Positions 7,952-17,452 are shown, counted from the stretch's first letter. The stretch is 64,000 bases of DNA from Aquificaceae bacterium (GCA_027079305.1 JALWVU010000004.1:22357-86356), one strand, 5' to 3'. Numbers and translations: made by a program. Notes: a model not told the origin generated them from the sequence alone.

Positions 7952-9589
7952 CTAATCCCCCCAGACCACCCTGTTCTTCCCGCTCCTCTTGGCTTCGTAG
8001 AGGTTCTTGTCCGCTCTATCTATGAGTTCGTCCACGCTCTCGCCACTCCTTCCTTCCGCTACACCCACGCTGACGGTCAACCTCACCTCCCTTCCGTTTA
8101 TCCTGAAGACGGTCATCTCCACCCTTCTCCTGACGTTCTCCGCAGCCTTTACAGCTCCCTTCAGACCAGTTCCCGGCAGTATAACAACGAACTCCTCGCC
8201 TCCGTATCTGAACACCATATCCGAGTCCCGGAGGGCCTCCTTTATGGTCCTTGCCACGCCCGATAGGACCATGTCTCCCACCTGATGTCCGAACCGATCG
8301 TTCACCTCCTTGAAGTTGTCGATATCTATCATAAGAACAGAAACAGGCTTACCTATGCTCATCATCTTCTCTATAAACTTCCTGCCGAACTCCTCGAAAG
8401 CTCTCCTGTTGAACACCTCCGTTAGGCTGTCGGTGTAGGCTTTGTTGGTGTATAGATCTATCTCCTTGGAAAGTGTATCCACGTAGCTCTTTATCTCCTC
8501 CGCCATCTCGATCACAGCAAGCCTTATCCTGTCTATCTCGTCTTTTACCTTCTCCACCCCCTCTTTCTTGATCTCCTCAAAGCGCTTGCTCTTTACAAGT
8601 TCTATAACATTCAGTGTCCTCTCTATCCTCAGGTAGATCCTCGAAAGAATCACGAGAAGAAGAGATAGGATGATAAACATGGGAGGTGCGTAAAAGAGCA
8701 GAACGTTTTTCAAACCGCCCAGCAGAGCCTTGGCGGTAAGATCCGTAAAGTCCCTGTATACGAAGAAGTATCCCACTATCCTTCCCGAAAAGTCTTTGAG
8801 AGGCTCACCGCAGAGGACAAAAGTCCTGCCATTCACACTGAACTCCGCGGAGGTAGATCCGATAAGGCTTATTGGAACTTCCTCAGGACTTAGCTTTCCT
8901 CTTGTCTCCACCACGAACTCCCCCAACTTCTTCCTTCTTTCCAGATACCTTTGGTAGCTCTTGTCGAGGAGAGACTTCTTTAGAACCTTGTCGAGAACCG
9001 CAAGACCGCTCCCATGGCCTGTTATATCCGTATACCTGGTGATAAAATCTTCCATATCTATGCCCACCGAAGCGACTCCCACCGCGCGTTTGTTCCAGAT
9101 GATAGGGCTGGTAGCCCTTATGCCTACATAGTTTATGCAGATCACCAAGGATTGGGTGGAGGTGCACGTCTTTCCCGTGTAAACTACGTCCTTTCTCCTT
9201 TCGCTCACGTCTCTGGTGGGAGCCTCTGGATTCCTGACGTTCAGAAATGTTGTGGCAGGGAGCTTGAATATGACCATCTCCCTTATGAGATCGTCCTTGC
9301 TGACCGCTTCGTATAGGGGTTTAAGTCTGCGGTAGAGCTTCTCTTTGTCCTCCTCCGCCACGGCTTTTGCCACTTCCGAATCTCTGGATATGTATGAGGA
9401 GATGGCCCTTGCCACCGTCTTGTGGAACTCAACAAATTCCCTGTATTCTCCGAGGCTGTCTCCGCAGAACCTATCTTTTTCTTCCTCCAAGAGCCTTCTG
9501 TAGTTGCTCCACTGATGTATACCGCCTGCGATGACCGCGAGAGAAAAGGAGATTGTGGTTAGAAGGAAGAGCTTCTTCTTAAAGGTCAT
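7952..9589 (-). CDS. Membrane-anchored sensor diguanylate cyclase (GGDEF)
   Basis: Protein of 545 aa: an N-terminal transmembrane helix (about 6-24), a large extracytoplasmic region of roughly 250 aa of Cache-like type, a second membrane helix (LLFYAPPMFIILSLLLVIL, about 290-315), a helical linker, and a C-terminal GGDEF domain. The active-site loop is GGEEF at 463-467, and the inhibitory RxxD site is present (RDSD, five residues before GGEEF). It should make cyclic di-GMP in response to an external signal and be product-inhibited. Last gene of a minus-strand run, 24 bp after lysS. Confidence 0.88.
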   Translation of the reverse strand: MTFKKKLFLLTTISFSLAVIAGGIHQWSNYRRLLEEEKDRFCGDSLGEYREFVEFHKTVARAISSYISRDSEVAKAVAEEDKEKLYRRLKPLYEAVSKDDLIREMVIFKLPATTFLNVRNPEAPTRDVSERRKDVVYTGKTCTSTQSLVICINYVGIRATSPIIWNKRAVGVASVGIDMEDFITRYTDITGHGSGLAVLDKVLKKSLLDKSYQRYLERRKKLGEFVVETRGKLSPEEVPISLIGSTSAEFSVNGRTFVLCGEPLKDFSGRIVGYFFVYRDFTDLTAKALLGGLKNVLLFYAPPMFIILSLLLVILSRIYLRIERTLNVIELVKSKRFEEIKKEGVEKVKDEIDRIRLAVIEMAEEIKSYVDTLSKEIDLYTNKAYTDSLTEVFNRRAFEEFGRKFIEKMMSIGKPVSVLMIDIDNFKEVNDRFGHQVGDMVLSGVARTIKEALRDSDMVFRYGGEEFVVILPGTGLKGAVKAAENVRRRVEMTVFRINGREVRLTVSVGVAEGRSGESVDELIDRADKNLYEAKRSGKNRVVWGD

Positions 9590-9613
9590 GTCCCAGCTAA
9601 TATATATCTCGGC

Positions 9614-11326
9614 TCATTGGGGCCTCATGTGAGGGAAGAGTATGACGTCCCTGATGGTGTCCGTGTCCGTCAGGAGCATCACGAGCCTGTCTATACCTAT
9701 ACCCTCTCCCGCGGTGGGGGGCATTCCGTATTCGAGCGCTCTGACAAAGTCCTCGTCCATCTCCATAGCCTCCTCGTCCCCCATCTCCCTCTCCCTGAGC
9801 TGCTGAAGGAACCTTTCCCTCTGGTCCATAGGGTCGTTTAGCTCCGTGTAGGCGTTCGCCACCTCGTAGGTGGCAACTATGAGCTCGAACCTCTCCACGA
9901 GGTCCGGATCCTCCCTGTGGGTCTTCGCGAGAGGCGAGAGAAGCTTGGGGAAGTCTATAACGAAGGTGGGCTGGATGAGATCCTCCTCCGCCACCCTCTC
10001 GAAGACCTTGTCGATGAGCTTGGCGTGGGTTAGCTTCTCGTAGTTGGGGATCTCGAGCTCTTTAGCGAGGTTTCTCAGGCCTTCGAGATCTCTTAAGAAA
10101 AACTCCTTGTCCTTGCCCGTCTTTTCCTTGAGAAGATCGAAGTATTTTACCCTCCTGAAGGGGGGCGTGAAGTCTATCTCCTTACCTCCGTAGTTTATCT
10201 TCAGCTTCCCGATAACCTTTTTCAGGAGGTGGACGATCAGCTCCTCGGTGAACTCCATCAGATCCCTGTAGTCCCAGTAGGCCACGTAGAACTCCACCAT
10301 GGTGAACTCGGGGTTGTGAGTCCTGTCCACGCCCTCGTTCCTGAAGTTCTTTCCGATCTCGTAAACTCTCGGGAATCCTCCCACTATCAATCTCTTCAGG
10401 TAAAGCTCGGGAGCTATCCTCAGGTAGAGGTTCATCTCCAAGTAGTTGTGGTAGGTGATGAAGGGTTTTGCGTTCGCCCCGCTCGCTATGGGCTGGAGCA
10501 CGGGGGTCTCCACCTCCACAAAACCCCTCTCGTCCAGAAACCTTCTGAGCTCGCTTATCAGCCTGCTCCTGAGGAGGAAAGTCCTCCTCGAGTCGGGATT
10601 GGCTATGAGGTCCAGATACCTCTGCCTGTAGCGGACCTCCACGTCTTTCAGACCGTGCCACTTCTCCGGGAGAGGGTGGAGGCACTTGGAGAGGAGTTCG
10701 AAGCTGTGAACCTCCACAGTCAGCTCCCCCGTCTGTGTCCTGAAGAGCTTACCCTTAACACCGACGATGTCCCCGAGGTCGAATATCTCGTTGAAGAAGT
10801 AAAAGTTCTCATCCCCTACTATATCCTTCCTTATGTATATTTGGATCCTGCCCGTCAGGTCCTGAATATGACCGAAGATCGCCTTCCCCATGGTCCTGAG
10901 GGAGACGAGCCTCCCCGCGAGGGAGACTTCCTCACCTTCTGGATCCGAATCGAACCTTGCCTTGATCTTCCTTATGCTCTCCCCATCGCCCTCGGAGAGC
11001 TTCGCATCCACAACACTCAGCTTCCCCTCGACCCTCGAGAGAACACCCTCGAAGGTGTAGGTCTCACCCTGCCTGAGCCCCTCTTCCCTTGTAAACACGA
11101 GGATCTCCACGTTCTCCTCGTCCGAGAGCCTGACCATAAAGCCCTCTTCCGTTCTGGAGACTCTCTTCGCCTTACCCCTCACCTTCACTTTAAGTCCTTC
11201 GGGGACCTCCCTCTCGAACCTGCTCCTGACGTTGCCTATGAAGTCGGAGATCTCGAACCTGTAGGGGTAGGGGTTTACACCTTTCTCTCTGAGCTTTTCG
11301 AGTTTTTTCAGCCTGCTCTCTTCCAT
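9614..11326 (-). CDS. lysS: Lysyl-tRNA synthetase, class II
   Basis: A 570-aa class IIb aminoacyl-tRNA synthetase charging tRNA-Lys. An N-terminal OB-fold anticodon-binding domain (about 45-190) precedes the catalytic core, with motif 1 around [11 protein letters not shown], motif 2 [16 protein letters not shown], and motif 3 [14 protein letters not shown]. An [15 protein letters not shown] segment ([10 protein letters not shown]) is also present. The C-terminal part is slightly longer than E. coli LysS. It begins 27 bp after the DUF4384-like gene. A TATAAT hexamer (11337-11342, minus) ends 10 bp before the ATG and could give an almost leaderless transcript, though no good -35 is seen. Confidence 0.96.
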   Translation of the reverse strand: MEESRLKKLEKLREKGVNPYPYRFEISDFIGNVRSRFEREVPEGLKVKVRGKAKRVSRTEEGFMVRLSDEENVEILVFTREEGLRQGETYTFEGVLSRVEGKLSVVDAKLSEGDGESIRKIKARFDSDPEGEEVSLAGRLVSLRTMGKAIFGHIQDLTGRIQIYIRKDIVGDENFYFFNEIFDLGDIVGVKGKLFRTQTGELTVEVHSFELLSKCLHPLPEKWHGLKDVEVRYRQRYLDLIANPDSRRTFLLRSRLISELRRFLDERGFVEVETPVLQPIASGANAKPFITYHNYLEMNLYLRIAPELYLKRLIVGGFPRVYEIGKNFRNEGVDRTHNPEFTMVEFYVAYWDYRDLMEFTEELIVHLLKKVIGKLKINYGGKEIDFTPPFRRVKYFDLLKEKTGKDKEFFLRDLEGLRNLAKELEIPNYEKLTHAKLIDKVFERVAEEDLIQPTFVIDFPKLLSPLAKTHREDPDLVERFELIVATYEVANAYTELNDPMDQRERFLQQLREREMGDEEAMEMDEDFVRALEYGMPPTAGEGIGIDRLVMLLTDTDTIRDVILFPHMRPQ

Positions 11327-11353
11327 GGTGAAGAAGATTATAAAGGCCTTTCC

Positions 11354-12172
11354 TCAGCGGATGAGGTAGAAGTCGTCCACCATGTCGTAGTTCTCCGCTC
11401 CAAGCTGGATCAGTATCTCGTTGAACCTCTCCACCGTCTTTGGATATGCCTGTGTCAAGAGCTTTCTTAGTTCCTTTTCGTCTTCCGCAAAGGCGGAAGG
11501 GAAGAACTCCTCAAAGGAGCGGATCTTTTCCCTTGCACATACAAAGAGTATCTCCTCCCTTTGGGGTAGAGGACGCCCGGGCAGGGGTTCAACCACAAGC
11601 TTGTAGCTGTGTGAGATCATCCTCTCTGTAGGAAACCTTACCTTGCCCATTAGCTTAAAGGATTTCTCTACCGGATTAGGCAAGAGCCTGTAGACTCTCC
11701 CCTCCGCGTCCACGCTGAAAAGGTATGGAAAGCAGGGCTTTTCGGAGGAGATTTCAAGGTAAAGCTCTTCTCCCGCTTTTAGCTTCTTCTTGCTCAAAAC
11801 AAGCACGAGGCTGAAGTCCGCAGGTTTTAAGCTTTCATCCGGTATATCAAATCGGGCCCTCGCGAAAACACATATCTGATCCTTTCCCACAATCCTCGGC
11901 TCTCCGTAGACCGGTTCATTAACCCTCTTGATCTTTCCCACCATGCGAGTTTGGATTATGTCTCTCATTATCTTGCTGTTCACAATGAGCGTCTTTGAAC
12001 TGATCAAAACACCGAGGTGCCTCTCAACCGCATTTATTTTGGCGTTCTTCAGAGCCTCCCTTTTGGCTTCCTTTATGTCGGAACTGCATCCCTCACCCTC
12101 AGATTCCACTATTGCGGAGAAAGAAGTTCCTAAAAGGATAAGGAGGATTAGGAATATACCATTCATTCTCAC
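11354..12172 (-). CDS. Secreted DUF4384-like protein
   Basis: Protein of 272 aa (GTG start overlapping the upstream TGA) or 270 aa if the ATG at 12166 is used. It has a signal peptide (MNGIFLILLILLGTSFSA), then a region of the type 'EAKREALKNAKINAVERHLGV' (about 33-55) typical of periplasmic FlgT/LPP20-like domains. Next is a beta-rich C-terminal half resembling DUF4384: residues about 130-215 with LKAGEELYLEI, PCFPYLFSVDAEGRVYRLLPN and FPTERMI. DUF4384 domains are known to occur beside or fused to caspase-like and kinase domains, and here the protein is translationally coupled (4-bp overlap) to a caspase-like lipoprotein. Function unknown; a partner or sensor subunit is inferred. Confidence 0.65.
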   Translation of the reverse strand: MRMNGIFLILLILLGTSFSAIVESEGEGCSSDIKEAKREALKNAKINAVERHLGVLISSKTLIVNSKIMRDIIQTRMVGKIKRVNEPVYGEPRIVGKDQICVFARARFDIPDESLKPADFSLVLVLSKKKLKAGEELYLEISSEKPCFPYLFSVDAEGRVYRLLPNPVEKSFKLMGKVRFPTERMISHSYKLVVEPLPGRPLPQREEILFVCAREKIRSFEEFFPSAFAEDEKELRKLLTQAYPKTVERFNEILIQLGAENYDMVDDFYLIR

Positions 12173-13728
12173 TCTACCGGGAATATCTCAAAGTCCTTGG
12201 GACCCCACACATCCGGAGTCTGCTTCCCGTCAGCGGAAACTTTTCTTACCCACTTGGTTAGAGGTCTTATCAGCTCCTTTATCTCCACATACCCGTCGTC
12301 GTCAAAGTCCAAATTAACAAGCCCTGAGCTTGCCATCTCGTAGAGTGCCCTTGTAAAGGCTGAATACCTCTTATCCTTGTCCACGTTAGATAGCTGTCCC
12401 TGTTTTGTGGAAAACACCATAGCTATGTCAGAGAGCTTAGGTTCATACACAACCACCGCAGGCTTCCACGGAGGGTCTATCCTGCAGGCGTCTATGAAGG
12501 CAACCTTCTTACCTTTGGCTCTTGATAGGAGTCTCTTGAGGGTGTTTATATTCACACCGCTCTCTCTGAGGGCTTCTTCATCTTCTATAGAGGCGTCCGC
12601 AGGCAGGATGTAGAACTTGCCTTTAGAGTCCAAGATGCCGTGTCCTGAGTAGTAGAAGTAGAGCCGTGCGTCGTGTTTCTTTATCCTCTTCGCAAATCTG
12701 AGCAATTCTCTCTTTAGTTCCGCGTAGGAAGGGTTTTCTATTATCTTCATGTTAACTTCCGGAACTCCCATATAGCAGGCGGCGAGCTTGCGGATAATCT
12801 CTTTATCGTTCTTAACGTATTCAAGCTTTCCTATCTCTTTGTAGTTATATACCACAACTGCGAACAGGTAGTTGTTGGCGCTGGGAAGTGGACAATCGCT
12901 GGGAAGAGTGCTGACAGATTTCGTAGATTGACCACTCGGCGTACCTTTGCTTGTGCTCTTAACAGAGGGAGCGCTTTTGGGTTTTTGTACAATGGTGGAT
13001 TTGGGCTTGGTTTGGGATATAGGACGGAGGATTAGTATAAGTATACCTACACCGACCTTACCATCTACATTTGCTTTTGCTGCTGGTATATTATTAATTG
13101 CATATACTTCATCTAAACATAAGTAAGATTTAAAGCTTTTAATCTTATTTTCACAGTATTCTTCGAGGATAATCTTCGCTATGTCATAACTTGTAAGAAT
13201 TGTATATGCTTTTATAAGCCTCTTCTTAGGTACATGTTTAACTGGCTTTTTTTCATTATCAAGGACGCGGATAGGTATTTTCCCTTCCCTCCTTATAGCA
13301 AGCTTTATGCCAAGAATTATATCTCCCTGAACAATTTCAAGCTTTTTAACAAGTTTATATCTGCCTTTGCTCTTTGCTGAAGATTTCCATTTTTGTATGG
13401 TTTCATAGGTTTCCTTTTTGCTCAAAACTTTTAAAGCTATATGCTCTTTCCTACTTCTTATATATATAGACTTATTAGCTAATTTCCTTCTGAGGTTATC
13501 TATATACTCTTTCAAGGAATTTGAACGGTGTACAATCGGGATTAATACTTCCTTTTCAAACTCTTCAAGGGAACTGAAGGATAGATCAGGCTTCTTATTA
13601 TAAGATGTTTTATCTTGCCCATACCCAGAGTAACTATAGCTCGTAGAAGAAGGTGGTGGAGCACAACTGAATATGAATATTACAACCAGTACAGACAACG
13701 CAATCAATATGCGTCCCATACTTCCCAT
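12169..13728 (-). CDS. Caspase-like (peptidase C14/metacaspase) lipoprotein with EF-hand
   Basis: A 519-aa protein. The ATG at 13728 has GGAGGTTAAG upstream with ideal spacing; an upstream TTG is rejected. The signal ends in a lipobox (FIFSCAP). Residues about 40-225 form an unrecognised lysine-rich domain from AT-rich DNA, followed by a Ser/Thr/Lys/Pro linker (about 228-270). The caspase-like domain has the catalytic His in YYSGHG (H363) and Cys in FIDACR (C415). A canonical EF-hand loop DFDDDGYVEIKE follows near residue 475. It is probably anchored outside the cytoplasm and cleaves proteins, perhaps with calcium control; substrate unknown. First gene of the run caspase-DUF4384-lysS-GGDEF. 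Confidence 0.82.
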   Translation of the reverse strand: MGSMGRILIALSVLVVIFIFSCAPPPSSTSYSYSGYGQDKTSYNKKPDLSFSSLEEFEKEVLIPIVHRSNSLKEYIDNLRRKLANKSIYIRSRKEHIALKVLSKKETYETIQKWKSSAKSKGRYKLVKKLEIVQGDIILGIKLAIRREGKIPIRVLDNEKKPVKHVPKKRLIKAYTILTSYDIAKIILEEYCENKIKSFKSYLCLDEVYAINNIPAAKANVDGKVGVGILILILRPISQTKPKSTIVQKPKSAPSVKSTSKGTPSGQSTKSVSTLPSDCPLPSANNYLFAVVVYNYKEIGKLEYVKNDKEIIRKLAACYMGVPEVNMKIIENPSYAELKRELLRFAKRIKKHDARLYFYYSGHGILDSKGKFYILPADASIEDEEALRESGVNINTLKRLLSRAKGKKVAFIDACRIDPPWKPAVVVYEPKLSDIAMVFSTKQGQLSNVDKDKRYSAFTRALYEMASSGLVNLDFDDDGYVEIKELIRPLTKWVRKVSADGKQTPDVWGPKDFEIFPVE

Positions 13729-13810
13729 ACTTAACCTCCAAAGCAACCGGCTCTTAGAAAATATAATAGTCCAACACTAACCCCTGCACATAACCTTAGA
13801 ATAGAAGGCG

Positions 13811-14260
13811 ATGGAAGACCGGAAGAAACTAATACAAGCCCAAAAGAAGTTAGAAAGTATCCTCGGTACCAAAAAGAAGGCGGATGTGAAGATCGGTCAA
13901 AGCGTTCGTATAGCAGACTTCCCGAGGAAGGAGAAGATGAAGGGTATAGTAACGGATCCTTTCGGTTACGAATTCTTCTTCACGGATTACAGAGTTAAGC
14001 ACAGCCTGAAGGACAAAAAACCGCACCATGAGAAGGTGATAGCTGATTTATGGAAACGTATAGGTGAATTTTTCAGCAAACCTGACGTTATAGTCCACGA
14101 CAGACTGAGAGGAGCTTTGCTCTACGCTTTCAGGAGAGGAGAGCTTTTTGTAGTTTTCGTGGCTGGTGTAGAGAAAAGAGTGTTATGGACAGCCTACACG
14201 AGAAAGTTGCTCAGAGAGACGGAAAGATTTAAATTCCTATATGAGAAGGAGGGTATCTAA
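13811..14260 (+). CDS. Basic protein, possible RelE/barnase-fold (PBECR-like) nuclease toxin
   Basis: A 149-aa lysine/arginine-rich protein with no secure family. The C-terminal half has the pattern of PBECR/ColE5/RelE-like RNases: KHSLKDKKPHHEKV, a helix, 'KPDVIVHD', then strands GALLYAFRR, ELFVVFVAG and VLWTAYTRK (about residues 72-135). The His and Arg positions would be candidate catalytic residues. It is immediately followed by an acidic small gene (stop TAA abuts the next start), the usual layout of a toxin-first toxin-antitoxin pair. GAAGG precedes the ATG. Divergent from the caspase-like gene. The nuclease call is an inference from pattern only. Confidence 0.42.
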   Translation: MEDRKKLIQAQKKLESILGTKKKADVKIGQSVRIADFPRKEKMKGIVTDPFGYEFFFTDYRVKHSLKDKKPHHEKVIADLWKRIGEFFSKPDVIVHDRLRGALLYAFRRGELFVVFVAGVEKRVLWTAYTRKLLRETERFKFLYEKEGI

Positions 14261-14611
14261 GTGTCTGCGATCCTTGAGCTTGATAGGGAAGCCCTTGAGC
14301 ACGGATTTATACACTTGAAGAGAAAAGATCCCTATAAGCCTACCCAAAACGACCTTGAAGAGGAAAAATTGGCGGAAGAGGTCGGAGCGGACACCCTGTA
14401 TCTTTCCGAGGACGATCACGTATATATGTTTGACGTCTGTCTCGGAGATGACCCCTTGGATGTTTTGGACTATCTGGTAGAACATGCTGATAAAGTAAAG
14501 GGCGTTTATACCGTGGAAGATCTCGGGCTCTACAATGTCTCTTTTGCCGAAGTTCTAAAAGCTATCAAAAAGTTCTACGACCAAAAGCTGACCATTCCAA
14601 CGCAAAAATAA
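14261..14611 (+). CDS. Acidic protein, possible antitoxin/immunity partner
   Basis: A 116-aa Asp/Glu-rich protein without recognised domain. The GTG start directly abuts the upstream stop codon, with AAGGAGG 8 bases before it inside the preceding gene, so the two are translationally coupled. An acidic partner directly behind a basic putative RNase suggests neutralisation by electrostatic contact. No helix-turn-helix is visible, so autoregulation by this protein is not evident. Confidence 0.45.
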   Translation: MSAILELDREALEHGFIHLKRKDPYKPTQNDLEEEKLAEEVGADTLYLSEDDHVYMFDVCLGDDPLDVLDYLVEHADKVKGVYTVEDLGLYNVSFAEVLKAIKKFYDQKLTIPTQK

Positions 14612-14678
14612 TCTCTTTCACTCCACCAGGAAGATCTAAAAATCCTTGTGTCCCCATATAGTTCACCATTAGATAAGC

Positions 14679-14864
14679 CTACAGTGGACTGCTATAAGAG
14701 AAATATATAGACTCAAATTCGGACACTCTTTTAGGTCTATGTTTCTTTGTAGCGTCAGGGGGGAATCTTCTCGAGCAGGCTATGCATAGATGGGTTTGTT
14801 TACCTTTTTTGCCGTTCTTCACTATCCTATCGTTTCCACACTCCGGGTACCTCATGAGGTTCAT
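14679..14864 (-). mobile_element. IS1/InsA-like transposase zinc-ribbon remnant
   Basis: A 61-aa frame with the N-terminal zinc-finger pattern of InsA-type transposases: PECGNDRIVKNGKKGKQ..LC..C.RRF. The first cysteine of the CPxC is Tyr, the domain ends after about 45 recognisable residues, and nothing of the catalytic part remains. It occupies most of the gap between the toxin-antitoxin-like pair and rplN. Confidence 0.6.
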
Positions 14865-14901
14865 TCTAAATCATCTAATTAGCGATGTGTCCATTTTGAG
14901 C

Positions 14902-14930
14902 TTGCCTTCTGTCCCCTGAATTGTTAGAAT
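14902..14930 (+). promoter_or_regulatory. Promoter of the spc-alpha ribosomal operon
   Basis: TTGCCT (14902-14907), 17-bp spacer, TAGAAT (14925-14930). It would give a leader of about 45 nt before rplN and is the only good sigma-70-type site between the IS remnant and rplN. Confidence 0.55.
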
Positions 14931-14981
14931 ACTATTTTGTCTCTTTTCAGGAAAGCACTTTAGATTTTGGGGTGAAAAGCC

Positions 14982-15347
14982 ATGATACAGCGCCAGAGCT
15001 ACATGAACGTTGCGGACAACTCGGGAGCCAAGAGGGTTCAGGTGATAGGTATACCATACGCTCCGAGGAAATACGCCACCCTCGGGGATGTGATAACGGT
15101 GACGGTCAAGGACGCCCTCCCCGACGGGAACGCCAAGAAGGGAAAGATATACAGGGCGGTTGTTGTAAGGACCGCCAAGGAGGTCAGACGCCCTGACGGT
15201 AGCTACATAAAGTTCGACGACAACGCCTGCGTCCTGCTGAATCAGTATGGAGAACCCCTCGGGACCAGGGTTCTCGGTCCAATAGCAAGAGAAGTAAGGA
15301 ACAGAGGCTTTACCAAGATAGCTTCCTTAGCACCGGAGGTAGTTTAA
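14982..15347 (+). CDS. rplN: 50S ribosomal protein L14
   Basis: 121 aa, full length. The family signatures NVADNSGAK near the N-terminus, [11 protein letters not shown] and [21 protein letters not shown] are present. Binds 23S rRNA at the subunit interface (bridge B8). First gene of the spc block here; in most bacteria rpsQ precedes it directly, but in this window rpsQ is 35 kb away. Its stop overlaps the rplX start by one base. Confidence 0.98.
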   Translation: MIQRQSYMNVADNSGAKRVQVIGIPYAPRKYATLGDVITVTVKDALPDGNAKKGKIYRAVVVRTAKEVRRPDGSYIKFDDNACVLLNQYGEPLGTRVLGPIAREVRNRGFTKIASLAPEVV

Positions 15348-15706
15348 TGGCTGCGAAGATAAAGAAAGGAGACACAGTAATAGTGGTAAGAGGTAAAAAG
15401 GCGAACAAGGGACAGACGGGAAAGGTGATAAGGGTGATCCCAGAGAAGAACAGGGTGGTGGTGGAGGGTGTCAATCTGGTAAAAAAGCACCTGAAAGAGA
15501 TCCCCAACGTCAGAGAGGGCGGAATCATAGAGATGGAAGCTCCTATCCACGTGAGCAACGTGATGCTCGTGTGCCCTAACTGCAACAAGCCGACAAGGGT
15601 CGGTTTTCGCATAGTTGAGGAGAAGGGAGTTCTGAGGAAATACAGATACTGCAAGAAGTGCGGTGAGAACATAGATCTTGTAAGGGAAAAACAGTTGAGA
15701 GGTTAG
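15347..15706 (+). CDS. rplX: 50S ribosomal protein L24 (zinc-ribbon form)
   Basis: 119 aa with the KOW motif ([20 protein letters not shown]) at the N-terminus, KKHLKE, and a C-terminal region with two CxxC pairs ([14 protein letters not shown] ... [10 protein letters not shown]) that can hold zinc. An assembly initiator protein near the tunnel exit. One-base overlap (TAATG) with rplN implies coupling. Confidence 0.97.
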   Translation: MAAKIKKGDTVIVVRGKKANKGQTGKVIRVIPEKNRVVVEGVNLVKKHLKEIPNVREGGIIEMEAPIHVSNVMLVCPNCNKPTRVGFRIVEEKGVLRKYRYCKKCGENIDLVREKQLRG

Positions 15707-15710
15707 GGTG

Positions 15711-16274
15711 ATGGCTGTAGCTACCAAGTATGTCCCCAGGCTTTATAAGAAGTATAAGGAAGAGGTCGTCCCGCGCCTGATGCAAAGGTTCGAATACAAG
15801 AACCCTATGGAGGTTCCCAGGATAGTGAAGGTGGTGGTGAATATGGGCGTGGGCGAGGCTGTTCAGGACATAAAGAACCTGGAGAGGGCTGCGGAGGACC
15901 TCAGGCTCATAACCGGCCAGCAACCCTCTATAAGAAGGGCCAAGAAGTCCGAGGCTGGCTTCAAGCTCAGGAAGGGTATGCCTGTGGGTCTTAAGGTCAC
16001 CCTCAGAAAGGAGAGGATGTGGGACTTCCTTGACAAGACCATATCGGTGGCTCTTCCGAGGGTCAAGGACTTCAAAGGTCTCAATCCCAGGTCCTTCGAT
16101 GGAAGGGGCAACTACTCCTTTGGTATATCGGAGCAGATAGTCTATCCCGAGATAGACTACGACAAGGTGGACAAGATCAGGGGTATGGACATAAGCATCC
16201 ACACCACCGCTGAGACCGATGAGGAGGCCCTGTGGCTTCTTTCCCTTTTAGGTCTTCCCATAAGAGCATCTTGA
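15711..16274 (+). CDS. rplE: 50S ribosomal protein L5
   Basis: 187 aa, with typical L5 sequence: [29 protein letters not shown], a conserved [23 protein letters not shown] segment, and RVKDFKGL...[11 protein letters not shown]. Binds 5S rRNA and contacts the P-site tRNA. GTG at 15708 directly precedes the ATG; the ATG is preferred from spacing to GAGAGG. Confidence 0.97.
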   Translation: MAVATKYVPRLYKKYKEEVVPRLMQRFEYKNPMEVPRIVKVVVNMGVGEAVQDIKNLERAAEDLRLITGQQPSIRRAKKSEAGFKLRKGMPVGLKVTLRKERMWDFLDKTISVALPRVKDFKGLNPRSFDGRGNYSFGISEQIVYPEIDYDKVDKIRGMDISIHTTAETDEEALWLLSLLGLPIRAS

Positions 16275-16284
16275 GGAGGTTGTT

Positions 16285-16473
16285 ATGCCGAGGAAAGCGA
16301 AGGTCGCCAAGGATCTTAAGTATTACCCCAAGTGGAGGGTGAGGAAGAAAAACAGATGCCCCATATGCGGTAGGCCGAGAGGTTTTATAAGGTATTTCAA
16401 TATGTGCAGGCTCTGCTTCAGAGAGAGAGCCCTGAGGGGCGAACTGCCCGGAGTCAGGAAATCAAGCTGGTAA
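16285..16473 (+). CDS. rpsN: 30S ribosomal protein S14, zinc-binding (type Z)
   Basis: 62 aa, the short C+ form. The [20 protein letters not shown] segment supplies four zinc ligands in CxxC pairs, and the end GVRKSSW is diagnostic. Part of the 30S head. GAGGAGG precedes the start. Confidence 0.98.
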   Translation: MPRKAKVAKDLKYYPKWRVRKKNRCPICGRPRGFIRYFNMCRLCFRERALRGELPGVRKSSW

Positions 16474-16486
16474 TCGGAGGTAGGAG

Positions 16487-16891
16487 ATGGACCCGATAGC
16501 GGATATGTTCTCTGCGATCAAGAACGCGATAATGAGGAAGAAGGACTACGTGGATGTGCCCTCCTCCAAGGTTAAGGAGAGGATCCTTGAGGTTCTAAAA
16601 AGGGAGGGCTTTATAAAGGACTGGGAGAGGATAGAGGAAAACAGAAAGGGAACCCAGTATACCCTCAGGATACACCTAAAATACCTTGACCCTAAGAAGG
16701 AGAGAAACGCCATAACAAATCTTGTCAAGATCTCGAAGCCCGGAAAGAGGGTTTACTCACCTGCAAAATATATACCCTACGTTAAGAGGGGCCTCGGTAT
16801 AGCCCTCGTGTCCACCGACGCGGGGATAGTGACGGACCACGAAGCGAGGAAGATGAGGAAGGGCGGTGAGATCCTCGCAATAGTCTGGTAG
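16487..16891 (+). CDS. rpsH: 30S ribosomal protein S8
   Basis: 134 aa: [13 protein letters not shown] at the N-terminus, [15 protein letters not shown], and the C-terminal signature [19 protein letters not shown] (canonical G..I.STS.G..T..EA). Binds the central domain of 16S rRNA and is the classical autoregulator of spc operons; no S8-type leader hairpin was recognised by eye. Confidence 0.97.
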   Translation: MDPIADMFSAIKNAIMRKKDYVDVPSSKVKERILEVLKREGFIKDWERIEENRKGTQYTLRIHLKYLDPKKERNAITNLVKISKPGKRVYSPAKYIPYVKRGLGIALVSTDAGIVTDHEARKMRKGGEILAIVW

Positions 16892-16901
16892 GAGGAAGGA
16901 G

Positions 16902-17441
16902 ATGTCGAGGATAGGCAAGAATCCCATACCGATACCTGATAACGTGAAGGTAAGCGTTCAGGGGAACACGATAACCGTTGAAGGTCCTAAGGGTAAGCTC
17001 TCGATGGACTTTCACCCCGATATGAAGGTCGTTGTGGAGGACAAGCAGATAAAGGTAGAGAGGCCCACCGATAGGGCATTCCACAAGGCTCTCCACGGGA
17101 CCACTGCCGCGCTCATAAGGAACATGGTGAAAGGTGTAACGGAAGGATTTACGGTAGTCCTCGAGGTCCACGGGCTCGGTTACAGGGCGGCGGTTAAGGG
17201 GAACAACCTCGAGCTTAACCTGGGTAAGTCCCATCCTGACATATATCCAATACCCAAGGACATAAAGATAGAGGTGAAGGGGAACGAGATACACGTAAGC
17301 GGTATAGACAAGCAGAGGGTAGGTCAGGTGGCAGCGGAGATAAGGGCTCTCAGGAAGCCCGATCCATACAAGGGCAAGGGAATCAGATACAAGGATGAGG
17401 TCATAAAGCTCAAGCCCGGAAAGGCTGCCGGTAAGAAGTAA
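16902..17441 (+). CDS. rplF: 50S ribosomal protein L6
   Basis: 179 aa with two L6 repeats: [12 protein letters not shown] at the start, [22 protein letters not shown] (about 87-108), and the C-terminal signature [14 protein letters not shown]. Binds near the sarcin-ricin loop. Confidence 0.98.
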   Translation: MSRIGKNPIPIPDNVKVSVQGNTITVEGPKGKLSMDFHPDMKVVVEDKQIKVERPTDRAFHKALHGTTAALIRNMVKGVTEGFTVVLEVHGLGYRAAVKGNNLELNLGKSHPDIYPIPKDIKIEVKGNEIHVSGIDKQRVGQVAAEIRALRKPDPYKGKGIRYKDEVIKLKPGKAAGKK

Positions 17442-17452
17442 GGAGGAATAGG

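Noticed and set aside
10229..11470. 413-codon open frame antisense to lysS
   Set aside because: Shadow of lysS caused by codon bias; the lysS frame has complete synthetase motifs and this frame has none.
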